Part shown: positions 46,631 to 55,944 of the stretch, in pieces
Layout: every line of letters begins with the position of its first letter
Position numbering within the stretch: position 1 is the first letter of the stretch
The notes under the pieces: generated by a model
The model's input: the letters and a program-made list of their open reading frames with translations, nothing else
What the model was told of the DNA's origin: nothing
Database searches by the model: none
Made by a program: the position numbers and the translations under genes
NCBI GenBank assembly: GCA_963783105.1
Contig: CAWAMI010000001.1
Coordinates: 496,001 to 560,000, forward strand
Direction of reading: 5' to 3'
Source: JAVEDQ01 sp963783105
GTDB lineage: Bacteria; Actinomycetota; Actinomycetes; Frankiales; Frankiaceae
Length of the DNA: 64,000 nt

Positions 46631-47757
46631 CAGGGGCGGGGCGAGCCGACCAGCCGGACCGCGCCCGAGTCGGAGGCCTCGCCGGCGGTGATCTCGCCGA
46701 GTACCCACGCGTCGACGTGCCGGCCCATGAGCACGGCGAGGGCGCGGTCGGCGTCGTCGGCGGGCAGCACGGCGACCATGCCGATGCCGAGGTTGAACGT
46801 CCGCTCCATCTCCTCGGCCGCGACCCGGCCCCGCTGCTCGATCAGGGAGAAGATCGGCGGCACCGACCAGGTGCCGCGGTCGAGGGTGGCGACGAGCCCG
46901 TCGGGCAGCACCCGGGCGAGGTTGGCGGCGAGGCCGCCGCCGGTGACGTGACTGAACGCGTGCACGTCCGTCTCCGCGATCAGGCTCAGGCAGTCCTTCG
47001 CGTAGATGCGGGTCGGCTCGAGCAGCTCCTCGCCGAGCGTGCGACCCAGCTCGGGCACGTCCGCGTCGAGGCGCAGCCGGGCCATCGACAGCAGCACGTG
47101 CCGGGCCAGCGAGTAGCCGTTGGAGTGCAGACCGGAGGAGGCCATCGCGACGACGACGTCGCCGGCACGGACCCGCTCGCTGCCGAGCACGGCGTCGGCC
47201 TCGACGACCCCGACGCCGGCTCCGGCCAGGTCGTACTCGCTCGGGTCGAGGAGCCCGGGGTGCTCGGCGATCTCGCCCCCGACCAGGGCGCAGCCGGCGC
47301 GGTGGCATCCCTCGGCGACGCCGCCGACGATCTCGGCCATCCGCTCCGGCACGACCTTGCCGCAGGCGATGTAGTCGAGCAGGAACAGCGGCTCGGCGCC
47401 GGAGACGACGAGGTCGTCGACGACCATGCCCACCAGGTCCAGCCCGACGGTGTCGTGCTTGTCCATCGCCTGCGCCACGGTGAGCTTCGTGCCGACGCCG
47501 TCGGTCGACGAGGCGAGCAGCGGCCGCTTGTACCGGTTCACGTCGAGCGCGAACAACCCGGCGAAGCCGCCGAGGTCCCCGAGCACCTCCGGCCGCCGCG
47601 CCCGGGCCACCTTCGAGCGCATCAGCTCGACGGCGCGCTCGCCCGCGTCGATGTCGACGCCCGCCTCGCGGTACGAGGCGCCCGAGGAGATCGGCGCGCC
47701 GGGCTCGTCGGAGCGGACCGTCAGCGTGTGGTCAGGCGGCAGATCGGTGCTGCTCAC
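46630..47757 (-). CDS. purM: Phosphoribosylformylglycinamidine cyclo-ligase
   Basis: 375 residues. It converts FGAM to AIR with ATP. Motifs: SYREAGVDIDAGERAVELMR, LLASSTDGVGTKLTVAQAMD, GMVVDDLVVSGAEPLFLLDY, GCALVGGEIAEHPG and FSHVTGGGLAANLARVLPDG. It is downstream of purF with a 105-nt gap. An N-terminal stretch (MSSTDLPPDHTLTVRSDEPG) is not conserved but GTG at 47757 is the best start. It overlaps the epimerase start as TGATG. Confidence 0.97.
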   Translation of the reverse strand: MSSTDLPPDHTLTVRSDEPGAPISSGASYREAGVDIDAGERAVELMRSKVARARRPEVLGDLGGFAGLFALDVNRYKRPLLASSTDGVGTKLTVAQAMDKHDTVGLDLVGMVVDDLVVSGAEPLFLLDYIACGKVVPERMAEIVGGVAEGCHRAGCALVGGEIAEHPGLLDPSEYDLAGAGVGVVEADAVLGSERVRAGDVVVAMASSGLHSNGYSLARHVLLSMARLRLDADVPELGRTLGEELLEPTRIYAKDCLSLIAETDVHAFSHVTGGGLAANLARVLPDGLVATLDRGTWSVPPIFSLIEQRGRVAAEEMERTFNLGIGMVAVLPADDADRALAVLMGRHVDAWVLGEITAGEASDSGAVRLVGSPRP

Positions 47758-47862
47758 GATTCACCGGTTCCTCGGAGCTCGTCGGGCGGGTGTCGGAGCA
47801 GATTGTGCCGAATGGCGGCGGCTCCACCGCTGCCGAACGCTGGCGGCTCCGCCGCAGGGCCG

Positions 47863-49482
47863 CTAAACGGGCACCCGATCGAACTCGTCGGGGGACGGGT
47901 CCCCGCCGTCGACCCCCGTCAGCATGGCCTCGCTCTGCTCGACGGCCTCCAGCAGGTGCTTGCTCCGGTGCTGCGGAGAGGGCAGGCGGACCGGGTAGTG
48001 GCCGTCGAAGCAGGCCCTGCACAGCGAGTCGTGCGGCTGGTGCGACGCCGCCTCCAACCCTTCCAGGGAGACGTAGGCCAGCGAGTCCGCGGCGATCGAC
48101 CGGCGGATCTCGTCGATGCCCTCGGGACCGTCCGCGTCGGCGGCGATCAGCTCCTGCCGGGTGGCGAAGTCGATCCCGTAGAAGCACGGCCAGCGCACCG
48201 GCGGGGAGGAGATGCGGACGTGCACCTCCAGGGCACCGGCGTCCCGCAACATCGTCACCAGGGCGCGCTGGGTGTTGCCGCGCACGATCGAGTCGTCGAC
48301 CACGACCAGCCGCTTGCCCTCGATGACCTCGCGCAACGGATTGAGCTTCAGCCGGATGCCGAGCTGCCGGATGGTCTGGGAGGGCTGGATGAAGGTGCGC
48401 CCCACGTAGGCGTTCTTCACCAGGCCGGCACCGTAGGGGATGCCGCTGGCCTCCGCGTAGCCGATCGCGGCCGGGGTGCCGGAGTCGGGGACGGGGATGA
48501 CCAGGTCCGCCTCGGCCGGCGCCTCGCGGGCCAGCGCGCGGCCGACCTCGACCCGGGCCGCGTGCACCGACCGGCCGGCGATGGTCGTGTCGGGCCGCGC
48601 GAGGTAGACGTACTCGAACAGGCAGCCGTGCCGGTCCTGCTCGGCGAACCGGCTGGAGCGCACCCCGTCGTCGTCGATGACCAGCAGCTCGCCGGGCTCG
48701 ACCTCGCGGATCAGCTCGGCGCCGACGATGTCGAGCGCGGCGGTCTCGCTCGCGACGACCCACCCGTCGGACCGCTCGACCTCCTCGGGCGTCGCGGTGC
48801 GGATCTTCCCGAGGACCAGGGGGCGCACGCCGTGCCGGTCCCGCGCCGCGTACAGGGTCGTCTCGTCGCAGAACACCAGCGAGAAGGCGCCCTCGAGCAG
48901 CGGCAGCACTTCCTCGGCCGCCTTGTCCAAGGAGAGGTGCGACGCCGCGAGCAGGGCGGTGATGAGGTCCGAGTCGGTGGTCGAGACGATCGCCCGGTCG
49001 TCGCGGATCGCGGTCGCGGCGAGCTCACCGGTGTTGGTCAGGTTGCCGTTGTGGCCCAGCGCGACGCCGCCGTTGCCGCGGGTCCGGTAGGTCGGCTGCG
49101 CGTTCTCCCACGTGCAGGCGCCGGTCGTGGAGTAGCGGCAGTGGCCGACCGCGAGGTGCCCGCGCAGGCTGCCGAGGGTGACCTCGTCGAAGACCTGGGC
49201 GACCAGCCCGAGCTCCTTGTAGACGACGATGCTGCGCCCGTCGGCGACCGCGATGCCGGCCGCCTCCTGACCGCGGTGCTGCAGGGCGTAGAGGCCGTAG
49301 TAGGCGAGCTTGGCGACCTCTTCGCTGCGGGCGAAGACGCCGAAGACGCCGCACGCGTCGCGAGGGGCCGGATCGTCGATGGAGCCGTCATCGGACGGCT
49401 GGTTCCCCGCGGGGAGCGCGCCCGGGAAGTCGTTCGACCTCGGATCGTCGGCGCTGACGCCCGCGCCCGACCGGATCGGCAC
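47863..49482 (-). CDS. purF: Amidophosphoribosyltransferase
   Basis: 539 residues, first step of purine synthesis. A propeptide of about 40 residues ends at the nucleophile Cys in DACGVFGVFARSEEVAKLAY. The glutaminase has GHCRYSTTGACTWENAQPTY. The PRPP site is VVVDDSIVRGNTQRALVTML. Cysteines in RWPCFYGIDF and SLCRACFDGHYP match the B. subtilis-type Fe-S enzyme. GTG at 49482 is preferred since TACAGT lies 6 nt upstream (leaderless). It leads purM and is divergent from nothing; the sterol-carrier gene lies upstream on the same strand. Confidence 0.96.
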   Translation of the reverse strand: MPIRSGAGVSADDPRSNDFPGALPAGNQPSDDGSIDDPAPRDACGVFGVFARSEEVAKLAYYGLYALQHRGQEAAGIAVADGRSIVVYKELGLVAQVFDEVTLGSLRGHLAVGHCRYSTTGACTWENAQPTYRTRGNGGVALGHNGNLTNTGELAATAIRDDRAIVSTTDSDLITALLAASHLSLDKAAEEVLPLLEGAFSLVFCDETTLYAARDRHGVRPLVLGKIRTATPEEVERSDGWVVASETAALDIVGAELIREVEPGELLVIDDDGVRSSRFAEQDRHGCLFEYVYLARPDTTIAGRSVHAARVEVGRALAREAPAEADLVIPVPDSGTPAAIGYAEASGIPYGAGLVKNAYVGRTFIQPSQTIRQLGIRLKLNPLREVIEGKRLVVVDDSIVRGNTQRALVTMLRDAGALEVHVRISSPPVRWPCFYGIDFATRQELIAADADGPEGIDEIRRSIAADSLAYVSLEGLEAASHQPHDSLCRACFDGHYPVRLPSPQHRSKHLLEAVEQSEAMLTGVDGGDPSPDEFDRVPV

Positions 49483-49488
49483 GGCTCG

Positions 49489-49494
49489 ACTGTA
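49489..49494 (-). promoter_or_regulatory. -10 element for leaderless purF
   Basis: TACAGT fits TAnnnT and sits 6 nt before the GTG at 49482. Confidence 0.55.
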
Positions 49495-49542
49495 CCGGCC
49501 GGGACGTCGCGTTCGACTGTGCTTCGGCTCCACGGTTGCCCC

Positions 49543-50331
49543 TCACGTCGCGCGTCCCGAGTCTGCGCCCCACCTGCTCGCGGGACCCAGGAGGGGCAAC
49601 CACGAGCGCAGATCCGCGCGTTCCCCGCTGGCCCGGGCCGTGCCGGTCGCGACGGCCTGCTCCCAGCTCAGATGCCCGCCGACCAGGTCGAGGAAGGTCA
49701 GCGGGTCGATCTCCACGACATTCGGCGGCGTCCCCCGGGTGTGTCGCGGGCCCTCGATGCACTGGACGGCGACGTGCGGCGGCACCCGGACCTCGACGGA
49801 ACGCCCCGGCGCGAACTCGGCGAGGGCGCGGGCGAGCAGCCGGACGGCGTGCCGCAGCACCGCGCGCTCCGGCACGAGCGGCTCCGGCAGCGCCCTTCCG
49901 GCGACCACCGCGTCGACCAGGCGCGCCTCGAGGTAGACGGAACGCACGACCGGGCCGGCTGCGCTCGCCACGACGGCGGGACCGGGCCGCGCGAGCAGTG
50001 GTTCGGTCTCGTCGATCGTCCGCTCGATCGCCGCCCCGCTCGCCTCGCCGAGCGCCGAGCGCCGCCTCAGCGGGTCCGGGCCGTGCTCGGCGCGGTTCGA
50101 GCGCGTCAGGAAGCCGGCGAGCGTGCGTGCCGGGGACGCAGCGTCGCCGGCTGCGTGGAGATCCTCGCCGCTCGCCACGATGTCGCGCAGGAGTTCCTCG
50201 GCTGCGGCTCTCGGCAGGTCGGCCATTGCCAACGCCCGCCACGTCGACAGCAGGAGCGGCGCCGGATCGACGGGGGATGGGCTGCGACGGGCGGGACTGC
50301 GACGGGCGGGACTGCGACGGACGGGAGGCAT
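49543..50331 (-). CDS. Sterol-carrier-like (SCP-2 fold) protein
   Basis: 262 residues from ATG 50331. Mostly helical N-terminal half (LLLSTWRALAMADLPRAAAE) then an SCP-2-like domain with GRSVEVRVPPHVAVQCIEGP, GTPPNVVEIDPLTFLDLVGG and the closing helix HLSWEQAVATGTARASGERA. Bacterial relatives next to purF occur in mycobacteria (Rv0807 region). A lipid-binding role is inferred. The extreme N-terminus RRSPARRSPARRSPSP is made by a 15-bp tandem repeat. Confidence 0.75.
   Translation of the reverse strand: MPPVRRSPARRSPARRSPSPVDPAPLLLSTWRALAMADLPRAAAEELLRDIVASGEDLHAAGDAASPARTLAGFLTRSNRAEHGPDPLRRRSALGEASGAAIERTIDETEPLLARPGPAVVASAAGPVVRSVYLEARLVDAVVAGRALPEPLVPERAVLRHAVRLLARALAEFAPGRSVEVRVPPHVAVQCIEGPRHTRGTPPNVVEIDPLTFLDLVGGHLSWEQAVATGTARASGERADLRSWLPLLGPASRWGADSGRAT
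50284..50328. repeat. 15-bp tandem repeat, three copies, at the start of the SCP-like gene
   Basis: Units GCGACGGGCGGGACT at 50284 and 50299 with a diverged third at 50314. They encode RRSPA repeats on the minus strand. Confidence 0.88.
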
Positions 50332-50514
50332 TGCCTCCAGTGTTGCCGGTCCCGGCTCCGACGGGTCCGACACGGACCCGGTTCGACGTTCACGGAGCGT
50401 CTGTGCCAACGTTTGATGGCACAGTCGGCGGAGCATCAATACTGCTGTCACGCAGCGCACGATCCGCACGACCCCCAGCTGCCTCGACCCCCAGCTGCGG
50501 AGACGGAGGGCCGG

Positions 50515-51618
50515 ATGACGACTCGGCGAGACCGCATCGGCACAGCTGCCCGGGAGCACCCGACCCGCACGGCGCTCGGACTCGGGGCCGCCCTCGCGTT
50601 CGGCGCGGCGGCGGCGCTCGACGAGCGCCGGATCCGGCGCGACCGCCGGGACGAGGCCGCTCGCCTGCTGACCCGTCCGCCGGAGGGTCGCAAGCTCGAC
50701 GTCCGCGCGGCCGACGGCACGGAGCTGCACTGCGACGTCCTGGAACCCGGTGACGTCCTCGAGCCGGGCCGCACCCCCGCGCCCGGCCGGACCACGCCCA
50801 CCGTCGTCCTGGTCCACGGCTGGACCTGTCGGCGGGAGTTCTGGGCGCCGCAGCTGAACTCCCTGTCGGACCGCTACCGTCTCGTCGCCTACGACCTGCG
50901 GGGACACGGCCGCAGCGCCGCCCCGCGGGGCGGCGACTTCTCACCTGAGGCGCTCGCCGACGACCTCGCCGCCGTGCTCGAGGCGGCCGTGCCGCCGGGG
51001 GAGAAGGCCCTGCTCGTGGGCCACTCGCTCGGGGCGATGAGCATCGTGGCCTGGGCCGGACGGCACCGGCACGGGGTTCGGGACCGGGCGGCGGCGGCAC
51101 TGCTGCTGAGCACCGGCACGAGCGACCTGGTCACGGAGTCGCTGATCGTGAAGCCGCCGGCCAGCCTCTCCAAGCCCGCGGCCGCGGTCTCCCGCCGAGC
51201 CATGGCGGCGGCGATCCCCTACGGCTTCGCCAACCCCGTGACGCACCGTCTCGTCCGGTACGTCGCGCTCTCGCCGCAGGCGACCCCCGCGCAGGTGCGG
51301 TTCTGCGAACGCATCGTCCTGGCCTGCGACCGGCGCTGGCGGTCGGCCACGGCCCGCACGCTCACCCGGCTCGACCTCGACCACGCGATCGAGCACCTCG
51401 ACGTCCCCGCCGTCGTGCTCGGCGGCGGCGCGGACCGGCTTACGCCGCCGGTGCTCTCCGAGCGCCTCGCGTCGCACCTACCGCGGCTCGTCGAGCGGGT
51501 CGAGCTGCCCGACGTCGGGCACATGACGCCGGTCGAGGCGCCCCACGAGGTCAACCGGCGCATCGCCGAGATGGTTGATCGGTACCTGTCGGTGCCCGCG
51601 GACGCGTTCGCGGCCTGA
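50515..51618 (+). CDS. Alpha/beta-hydrolase
   Basis: 367 residues. A short N-terminal segment with a hydrophobic stretch (RTALGLGAALAFGAAAALDE) precedes the fold. The oxyanion strand is VVLVHGWTCRREFWAP, the Ser elbow LLVGHSLGAMSIVAW, the acid VLGGGADRLTPPVLSER and the His VELPDVGHMTPVEAP, so the triad is complete. An esterase or lipase is likely, perhaps membrane-tethered. ATG at 50515 follows GGAGGGCCGG. It is divergent from the SCP-like gene with a 183-nt gap, so they may be co-regulated. Confidence 0.88.
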   Translation: MTTRRDRIGTAAREHPTRTALGLGAALAFGAAAALDERRIRRDRRDEAARLLTRPPEGRKLDVRAADGTELHCDVLEPGDVLEPGRTPAPGRTTPTVVLVHGWTCRREFWAPQLNSLSDRYRLVAYDLRGHGRSAAPRGGDFSPEALADDLAAVLEAAVPPGEKALLVGHSLGAMSIVAWAGRHRHGVRDRAAAALLLSTGTSDLVTESLIVKPPASLSKPAAAVSRRAMAAAIPYGFANPVTHRLVRYVALSPQATPAQVRFCERIVLACDRRWRSATARTLTRLDLDHAIEHLDVPAVVLGGGADRLTPPVLSERLASHLPRLVERVELPDVGHMTPVEAPHEVNRRIAEMVDRYLSVPADAFAA

Positions 51619-51632
51619 ACGGCCGCTCTGGA

Positions 51633-52343
51633 TCAGTCGGTCGTGTCGCCCGAGCCCGGCCGGAGGTCGCTCACCGCGTCCCGGAGCGCGGGCGGCGGCG
51701 TCCATCGGTCGCCCGAGGTCACGCGGTGGAAGCCGACCCAGAAGAAGTCGAGCAGGTTGGTCGCCAGGGCTTCTGGCGTGAGGTCCGGCGCGGTGGTGCG
51801 CTGCAGCAGCACGAGGCGCTCGCAGGCGCCGATCACGGCCTCAGCGAAGACTCGCGCCTTTCCGGCGTCCTCCGGCGGCAGCTGCACCGCGGCGAGGGTC
51901 GCGATCAACTCCGCCTGCTGCCGCCGGGTGCTCTCCACCTCGGCGGCCACCGGCCCGGCCAGCGCGTTCTCGGCGATGAGCACCGACCAGGCCGTCAGGT
52001 GATCGGAGATGAACCGGAAGTACGCGACGAGGCCGACCCAGAGCGCCTGGTCCGGCTCCGTGACCTTCTCGATCGAACCCTCGATGACCCGTCGCATCTC
52101 GGTGCGGATACGCATGACGACGGCGGCCAGCAGCCCGTCCTTGGAGCCGAAGTGGTCGTAGAGAACCGGCTTGCTGATCTGCGCCCGCTCGGCGATCTCG
52201 TCCATCGAGACGTGCTTGAACCCTCGCTCGGAGAACGTCTGTTCTGCAACGTCGATCAGCTGTGCCTCGCGCTCGGCCCGCGACATGCGCCGGCGGGGCG
52301 CACCGCCGGCCGCGGGCGCGTCCAGGGACGGCGACTGTGGCAC
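51633..52343 (-). CDS. TetR-family regulator
   Basis: 236 residues. HTH: LIDVAEQTFSERGFKHVSMD and EIAERAQISKPVLYDHFGSK. The ligand domain has AYFRFISDHLTAWSVLIAEN. A basic N-terminal arm (GGAPRRRMSRAEREAQ) precedes it. Start GTG at 52343. It is divergent from the monooxygenase gene; the gap (52344-52441) has GTTAC half-sites. Its target is probably the monooxygenase and itself, the same layout as EthR-ethA. Confidence 0.9.
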   Translation of the reverse strand: MPQSPSLDAPAAGGAPRRRMSRAEREAQLIDVAEQTFSERGFKHVSMDEIAERAQISKPVLYDHFGSKDGLLAAVVMRIRTEMRRVIEGSIEKVTEPDQALWVGLVAYFRFISDHLTAWSVLIAENALAGPVAAEVESTRRQQAELIATLAAVQLPPEDAGKARVFAEAVIGACERLVLLQRTTAPDLTPEALATNLLDFFWVGFHRVTSGDRWTPPPALRDAVSDLRPGSGDTTD

Positions 52344-52372
52344 AGCTCAATGTTACGGACGGGCCATCGGCG

Positions 52373-52395
52373 GTAAGTTACCGAACGTAGGTTAC
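52373..52395. promoter_or_regulatory. Candidate TetR operator (GTAAGTTAC and GTAGGTTAC)
   Basis: Two near-identical 9-nt sites start 14 nt apart (52373, 52387), and a third GTTAC is at 52352. They lie between the divergent TetR and monooxygenase genes. Confidence 0.45.
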
Positions 52396-52441
52396 TCCCA
52401 GTAGGCCATGCGGACGCCGATGGCCACGACCCGGAAAGTAG

Positions 52442-54064
52442 GTGTCGCCGGTGACTGCGACGCACGAGATCCCGGCCGAGCGGCCGGCCGCCGACCGCAT
52501 CGCGCAGGGCCGCCGGCAGGCCGCCGAGCGGTCGTTGCCGGAGCACGCGCACGTCGTCGTCATCGGTACCGGCTTCTCCGGCCTCGGCATGGCCGTGAAG
52601 ATGCTCGAGAACGGGACGCGGGACTTCCTGCTGCTCGAGCGGGCCGACAACATCGGCGGCACCTGGCGGGACAACACCTATCCCGGCGCCGCCTGCGACG
52701 TTCCCTCGCAGCTGTACTCCTTCTCCTTCGCGCTCAAGCCCGACTGGAGCCGCTCGTTCTCCGAGCAACCGGAGATCCAGGCCTACCTGGAGAACGTCAC
52801 GACCCAGCGCGACCTGTGGCGCCACATCCGGCTGAACGTCGAGGTGACGGGCGCCACCTGGGACGCCGACACGAGCCGCTGGTGTCTCGACACGAACCGC
52901 GGTCCGATCACCTGCGACGTCCTCGTCAGCGGCGTCGGCGCGCTGTCCGACCCGGTCATCCCGGAGCTCCCGGGCCTCGAGAACTTCCGCGGGACGATGT
53001 TCCACTCCGCGCGATGGGACCACGGCCACGACTTCACCGGCGAGAAGGTCGCCGTCGTCGGCACCGGCGCCTCCGCGATCCAGTTCGTGCCCGAGATCCA
53101 GCCGAAGGTCGGCTCGATGATCGTGTTCCAGCGGACGCCACCGTGGATCATCCCGCGGCACGACCGGGCGCTGACGAAGGCCGAGAAGAAGATCTACCAG
53201 CGCTTCCCCAAGCTGCAGAAGGTCGCCCGGGGGCTGATCTACGGCGGTCGCGAGACCTACGCGTTGGCCTTCACCCGCTACCTCGGGCTGCTCAAGCTGC
53301 CGGAGGCGATCGCCCGCAAGCACATCAATAAGCAGGTGCCCGACCCGGATCTGCGCAGGAAGGTGACGCCGGACTACACGATCGGCTGCAAGCGCATCCT
53401 GATCTCCAACGACTGGTATCCGGCGCTGTCCGCACCCAACGTCGACGTGGAGACCTCCGGCATCGGCGAGGTGCGGGAGCACAGCATCGTCACCGAGGAC
53501 GGCACGGAGCACGAGGTCGACACGATCCTGTTCGGCACCGGCTTCTCGCCGACCGAGATGCCGATCGCCCAGTGGCTGCGCGGCACGGGCGGCGCGCTGC
53601 TGTCCGACACCTGGTCCGATCAGATGTCGAGCTACATGGGCAGCACGGTGACCGGGTACCCGAACTTCTTCTTCGTCGTCGGGCCCAACACCGGGCTGGG
53701 GCACACGTCGCAGGTCTACATGATCGAGTCGCAGATCAACTACGTCGCCGACGCCATCAAGACCTTCGACGACCACGGGCTGGCCACGATCGAGCCGCGG
53801 GCCGAGGCCGAGAAGGCCTTCGACGAGGAGATCCAGGCCCGCATGCGCGAGACGGTCTGGGTCGCCGGCGGCTGCAAGAGCTGGTACGTCGACGCCAACG
53901 GACGCAACACCACGCTGTGGCCCGACTTCACCTTCCAGTTCCGGCGCCGGCTGCGGAAGTTCGACCCCGAGAACTATCACCTGCGGACCCGTCGGGAGGT
54001 CGCCGCGGCCGGCAGGGCGGAGCCGCAGGAGCCGACCGCGGTCACGTCGGGGTCGTCTGCCTGA
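52442..54064 (+). CDS. Flavin monooxygenase of the Baeyer-Villiger type (EthA-like)
   Basis: 540 residues. FAD motif HVVVIGTGFSGLGMAVKMLE, then GGTWRDNTYPGAACDVPSQL, the Baeyer-Villiger fingerprint FRGTMFHSARWDH, and NADPH motif VAVVGTGASAIQFVPEIQ. The C-terminal active-site region is YPNFFFVVGPNTGLGHTSQ. It oxidises ketones, or sulfur compounds like EthA, with NADPH and O2. GTG at 52442 or 52451 are both possible. The divergent TetR and operator-like sites suggest substrate-induced expression. Confidence 0.93.
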   Translation: MSPVTATHEIPAERPAADRIAQGRRQAAERSLPEHAHVVVIGTGFSGLGMAVKMLENGTRDFLLLERADNIGGTWRDNTYPGAACDVPSQLYSFSFALKPDWSRSFSEQPEIQAYLENVTTQRDLWRHIRLNVEVTGATWDADTSRWCLDTNRGPITCDVLVSGVGALSDPVIPELPGLENFRGTMFHSARWDHGHDFTGEKVAVVGTGASAIQFVPEIQPKVGSMIVFQRTPPWIIPRHDRALTKAEKKIYQRFPKLQKVARGLIYGGRETYALAFTRYLGLLKLPEAIARKHINKQVPDPDLRRKVTPDYTIGCKRILISNDWYPALSAPNVDVETSGIGEVREHSIVTEDGTEHEVDTILFGTGFSPTEMPIAQWLRGTGGALLSDTWSDQMSSYMGSTVTGYPNFFFVVGPNTGLGHTSQVYMIESQINYVADAIKTFDDHGLATIEPRAEAEKAFDEEIQARMRETVWVAGGCKSWYVDANGRNTTLWPDFTFQFRRRLRKFDPENYHLRTRREVAAAGRAEPQEPTAVTSGSSA

Positions 54065-54186
54065 GGCTGTTCGTCGTGGGGCGGGGCAAGCGCTCGCCCC
54101 ACGACGCAGGTCATTCTCGGCAAGGTTCGCCGCGGAATTGAAGAAAACGCCCGCGCCGTGCTGCGTTCTCGTTGTAGACCATTCCC

Positions 54187-54687
54187 ATGGCGCGGGTTTC
54201 CGTGGCGGTACACACCCGCGTGTGGGTGGGCGTGGGCGCGGGCGGTGGTTCCGCGGCCGCCGTCGTCCTTTTTCTCGCCGTGATGATCGCCGTTTCTTCG
54301 AGGGGAGCGGAAAGCCACTCGACGACGGTCGGCCCGGTCTCGACGGTCACGCTGCCCTCGAGGCTCCCGCCGAACGTTCCCGAGGACGTCCCTGAGCAGC
54401 CGACATCTGGTCCCCCCTCGCGTGGGGAGACCGTGCACGCCAGTGGGGTCACGGTGTCCTGTTCCGTGTCCGGGCGGCAGCTTTCCGTTCGGATGGTGAA
54501 TGATTCGGCGAAGCGGCGGAACTTCCACGTGCTCGTGAATCTGCGAAGCGCAACAGGTCGCTATCTGTCGGACGACGTGGCGACCTTCCGCTCGATCGAG
54601 CCGGGGCGGGCGGCGAATATCACGCTGCCGAACCCTCCGGTCTCACGCAGCGTTTCGTGCCGAATTCGGGCCGTGTCGGGTTTCTGA
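54187..54687 (+). CDS. Exported or membrane-anchored protein of unknown function
   Basis: 166 residues. One hydrophobic helix, SAAAVVLFLAVMIAVSSRGA (about 23-42). A Pro/Ser/Thr linker follows, then a beta-rich domain with two Cys: GVTVSCSVSGRQLSVRMVND and SRSVSCRIRAVSGF, which could form a disulfide. The pattern suggests an extracellular Ig-like domain. The last 45 nt overlap the 3' end of the convergent dehydrogenase gene. No family recognised. Confidence 0.65.
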   Translation: MARVSVAVHTRVWVGVGAGGGSAAAVVLFLAVMIAVSSRGAESHSTTVGPVSTVTLPSRLPPNVPEDVPEQPTSGPPSRGETVHASGVTVSCSVSGRQLSVRMVNDSAKRRNFHVLVNLRSATGRYLSDDVATFRSIEPGRAANITLPNPPVSRSVSCRIRAVSGF

Positions 54688-55878
54688 CTTTCCCCGGGAG
54701 GAGATGTCCGGCGGAGCCGGGACGACGGCGTCGCTGCGGGGATCGATGAGGATCTTCGCGTGGGCGTCCGGATCCGCGAGTGCGGTGAAGGCCGCGTCGA
54801 CCCCGGCCAGGCCGACGACGCCGGTGAGCAGGGGTGCCGCCCGCACCTTGCCGTCCGCGAGCAGGTGCAGCGTGTCCCGGAACTCCAGCGGCGTGTAGCC
54901 GAGGACGAACCGGAGGTCGATCTCCTTGTCGATCCCGATGACGGGACGGATCCGATCCGGCTGCATGCACACGCCGACCACCACCACGCGCGAGAAGAAC
55001 GGCGCCTCGGCGATGACCCGGTCGAGGATGCCGGGCACGCCCACGCACTCGAAGACCACGGGATGCTTGGGCGTGGTGGCCCCCGCCGATTCCGCGGCCC
55101 GGTAGACGCCGGACCAGATCTCGCGCGGGAGCCGTCGCAGCTTCTCCATCGAGTCCACCGCGAGTTCGAAGACCTCCGCTGCCCGGGTGAGGTGTCCGGC
55201 GTCGCCGGGGGTGCCGAAGACCGGGTCGAGCGCCGGATCGACGACGACATCGGCCCCGCACGCAGCCGCGAGCGCCCGCCGGCCCGGCGAGAAGTCGCTC
55301 GCGACGACGGTCCGGACGCCGCGCGCCTTCAGCATGCAGACGACGGCCAGTCCCACCGGGCCGCAGCCGATGACGACGGCGACCTGCCCCTTCCGGATCT
55401 CGCTGCGCCGGACCGCGTGCAGACCGACGGCCATCGGCTCGGTCAGGGCCGCCACCTCGGAACGGAGACCGTTCGGGACCGCGAACGTCAGGGACTGCTC
55501 GACGAGGACCTGCTCGGCGTACGCGCCGGGGGCGGAGGGCGACAGGCCGGTCGGGTGGATCGCACCTCCCCGGCGGAGGAGGGGGAACGAGACGACGCGG
55601 GTGCCCGGCGACATCGGCCGACGGGTGCCCGGGCCCGAGTCGAGGACCGTCCCGCAGAACTCGTGCCCGAAGACCACCGACTCCTCCGATCGGAAGATCC
55701 CGTCGTAGCCCACCTCCGCGGTGGCGGCTGCGAGCTCGTCCGCGTGGGAACGGGCGTGCAGATCGGAGCCGCAGATGCCGCAGTGCTGGACCTCCAGCCG
55801 CAGCTGACCCTTCTCCGGGACCGGGGTGGGCAGGTCGACGACGTCGAGCCGCTCCGACGTGCAGACGACCGCCCGCAT
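54643..55878 (-). CDS. Zinc-dependent MDR alcohol dehydrogenase
   Basis: 411 residues. It has LEVQHCGICGSDLHARSHAD (catalytic Zn ligands and the G-x-C region), FGHEFCGTVLDSG, the NAD loop VAVVIGCGPVGLAVVCMLKA and EPMAVGLHAVRRSEI. Substrate unknown. The usual structural-zinc Cys cluster is replaced by a looser region. The ATG at 55878 has GGGGAGG 5 nt upstream, so the GTG at 55884 is rejected. The C-terminal tail past KILIDPRSDA overlaps the convergent gene and may be a read-on. Confidence 0.88.
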   Translation of the reverse strand: MRAVVCTSERLDVVDLPTPVPEKGQLRLEVQHCGICGSDLHARSHADELAAATAEVGYDGIFRSEESVVFGHEFCGTVLDSGPGTRRPMSPGTRVVSFPLLRRGGAIHPTGLSPSAPGAYAEQVLVEQSLTFAVPNGLRSEVAALTEPMAVGLHAVRRSEIRKGQVAVVIGCGPVGLAVVCMLKARGVRTVVASDFSPGRRALAAACGADVVVDPALDPVFGTPGDAGHLTRAAEVFELAVDSMEKLRRLPREIWSGVYRAAESAGATTPKHPVVFECVGVPGILDRVIAEAPFFSRVVVVGVCMQPDRIRPVIGIDKEIDLRFVLGYTPLEFRDTLHLLADGKVRAAPLLTGVVGLAGVDAAFTALADPDAHAKILIDPRSDAVVPAPPDISSRGKSETRHGPNSARNAA

Positions 55879-55944
55879 GAGCACCTCCCCGACACCGCGA
55901 CCGCCGAGAGCGTAGCCCCGGTCGGTCGGGGCGAGGCGAGCGAA

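Noticed and set aside
46717..51618. A 1633-codon open frame on the plus strand
   Set aside because: It runs antisense to purM, purF and the SCP-like gene. Only its last 367 codons (from 50515) encode a recognisable protein, the alpha/beta-hydrolase.
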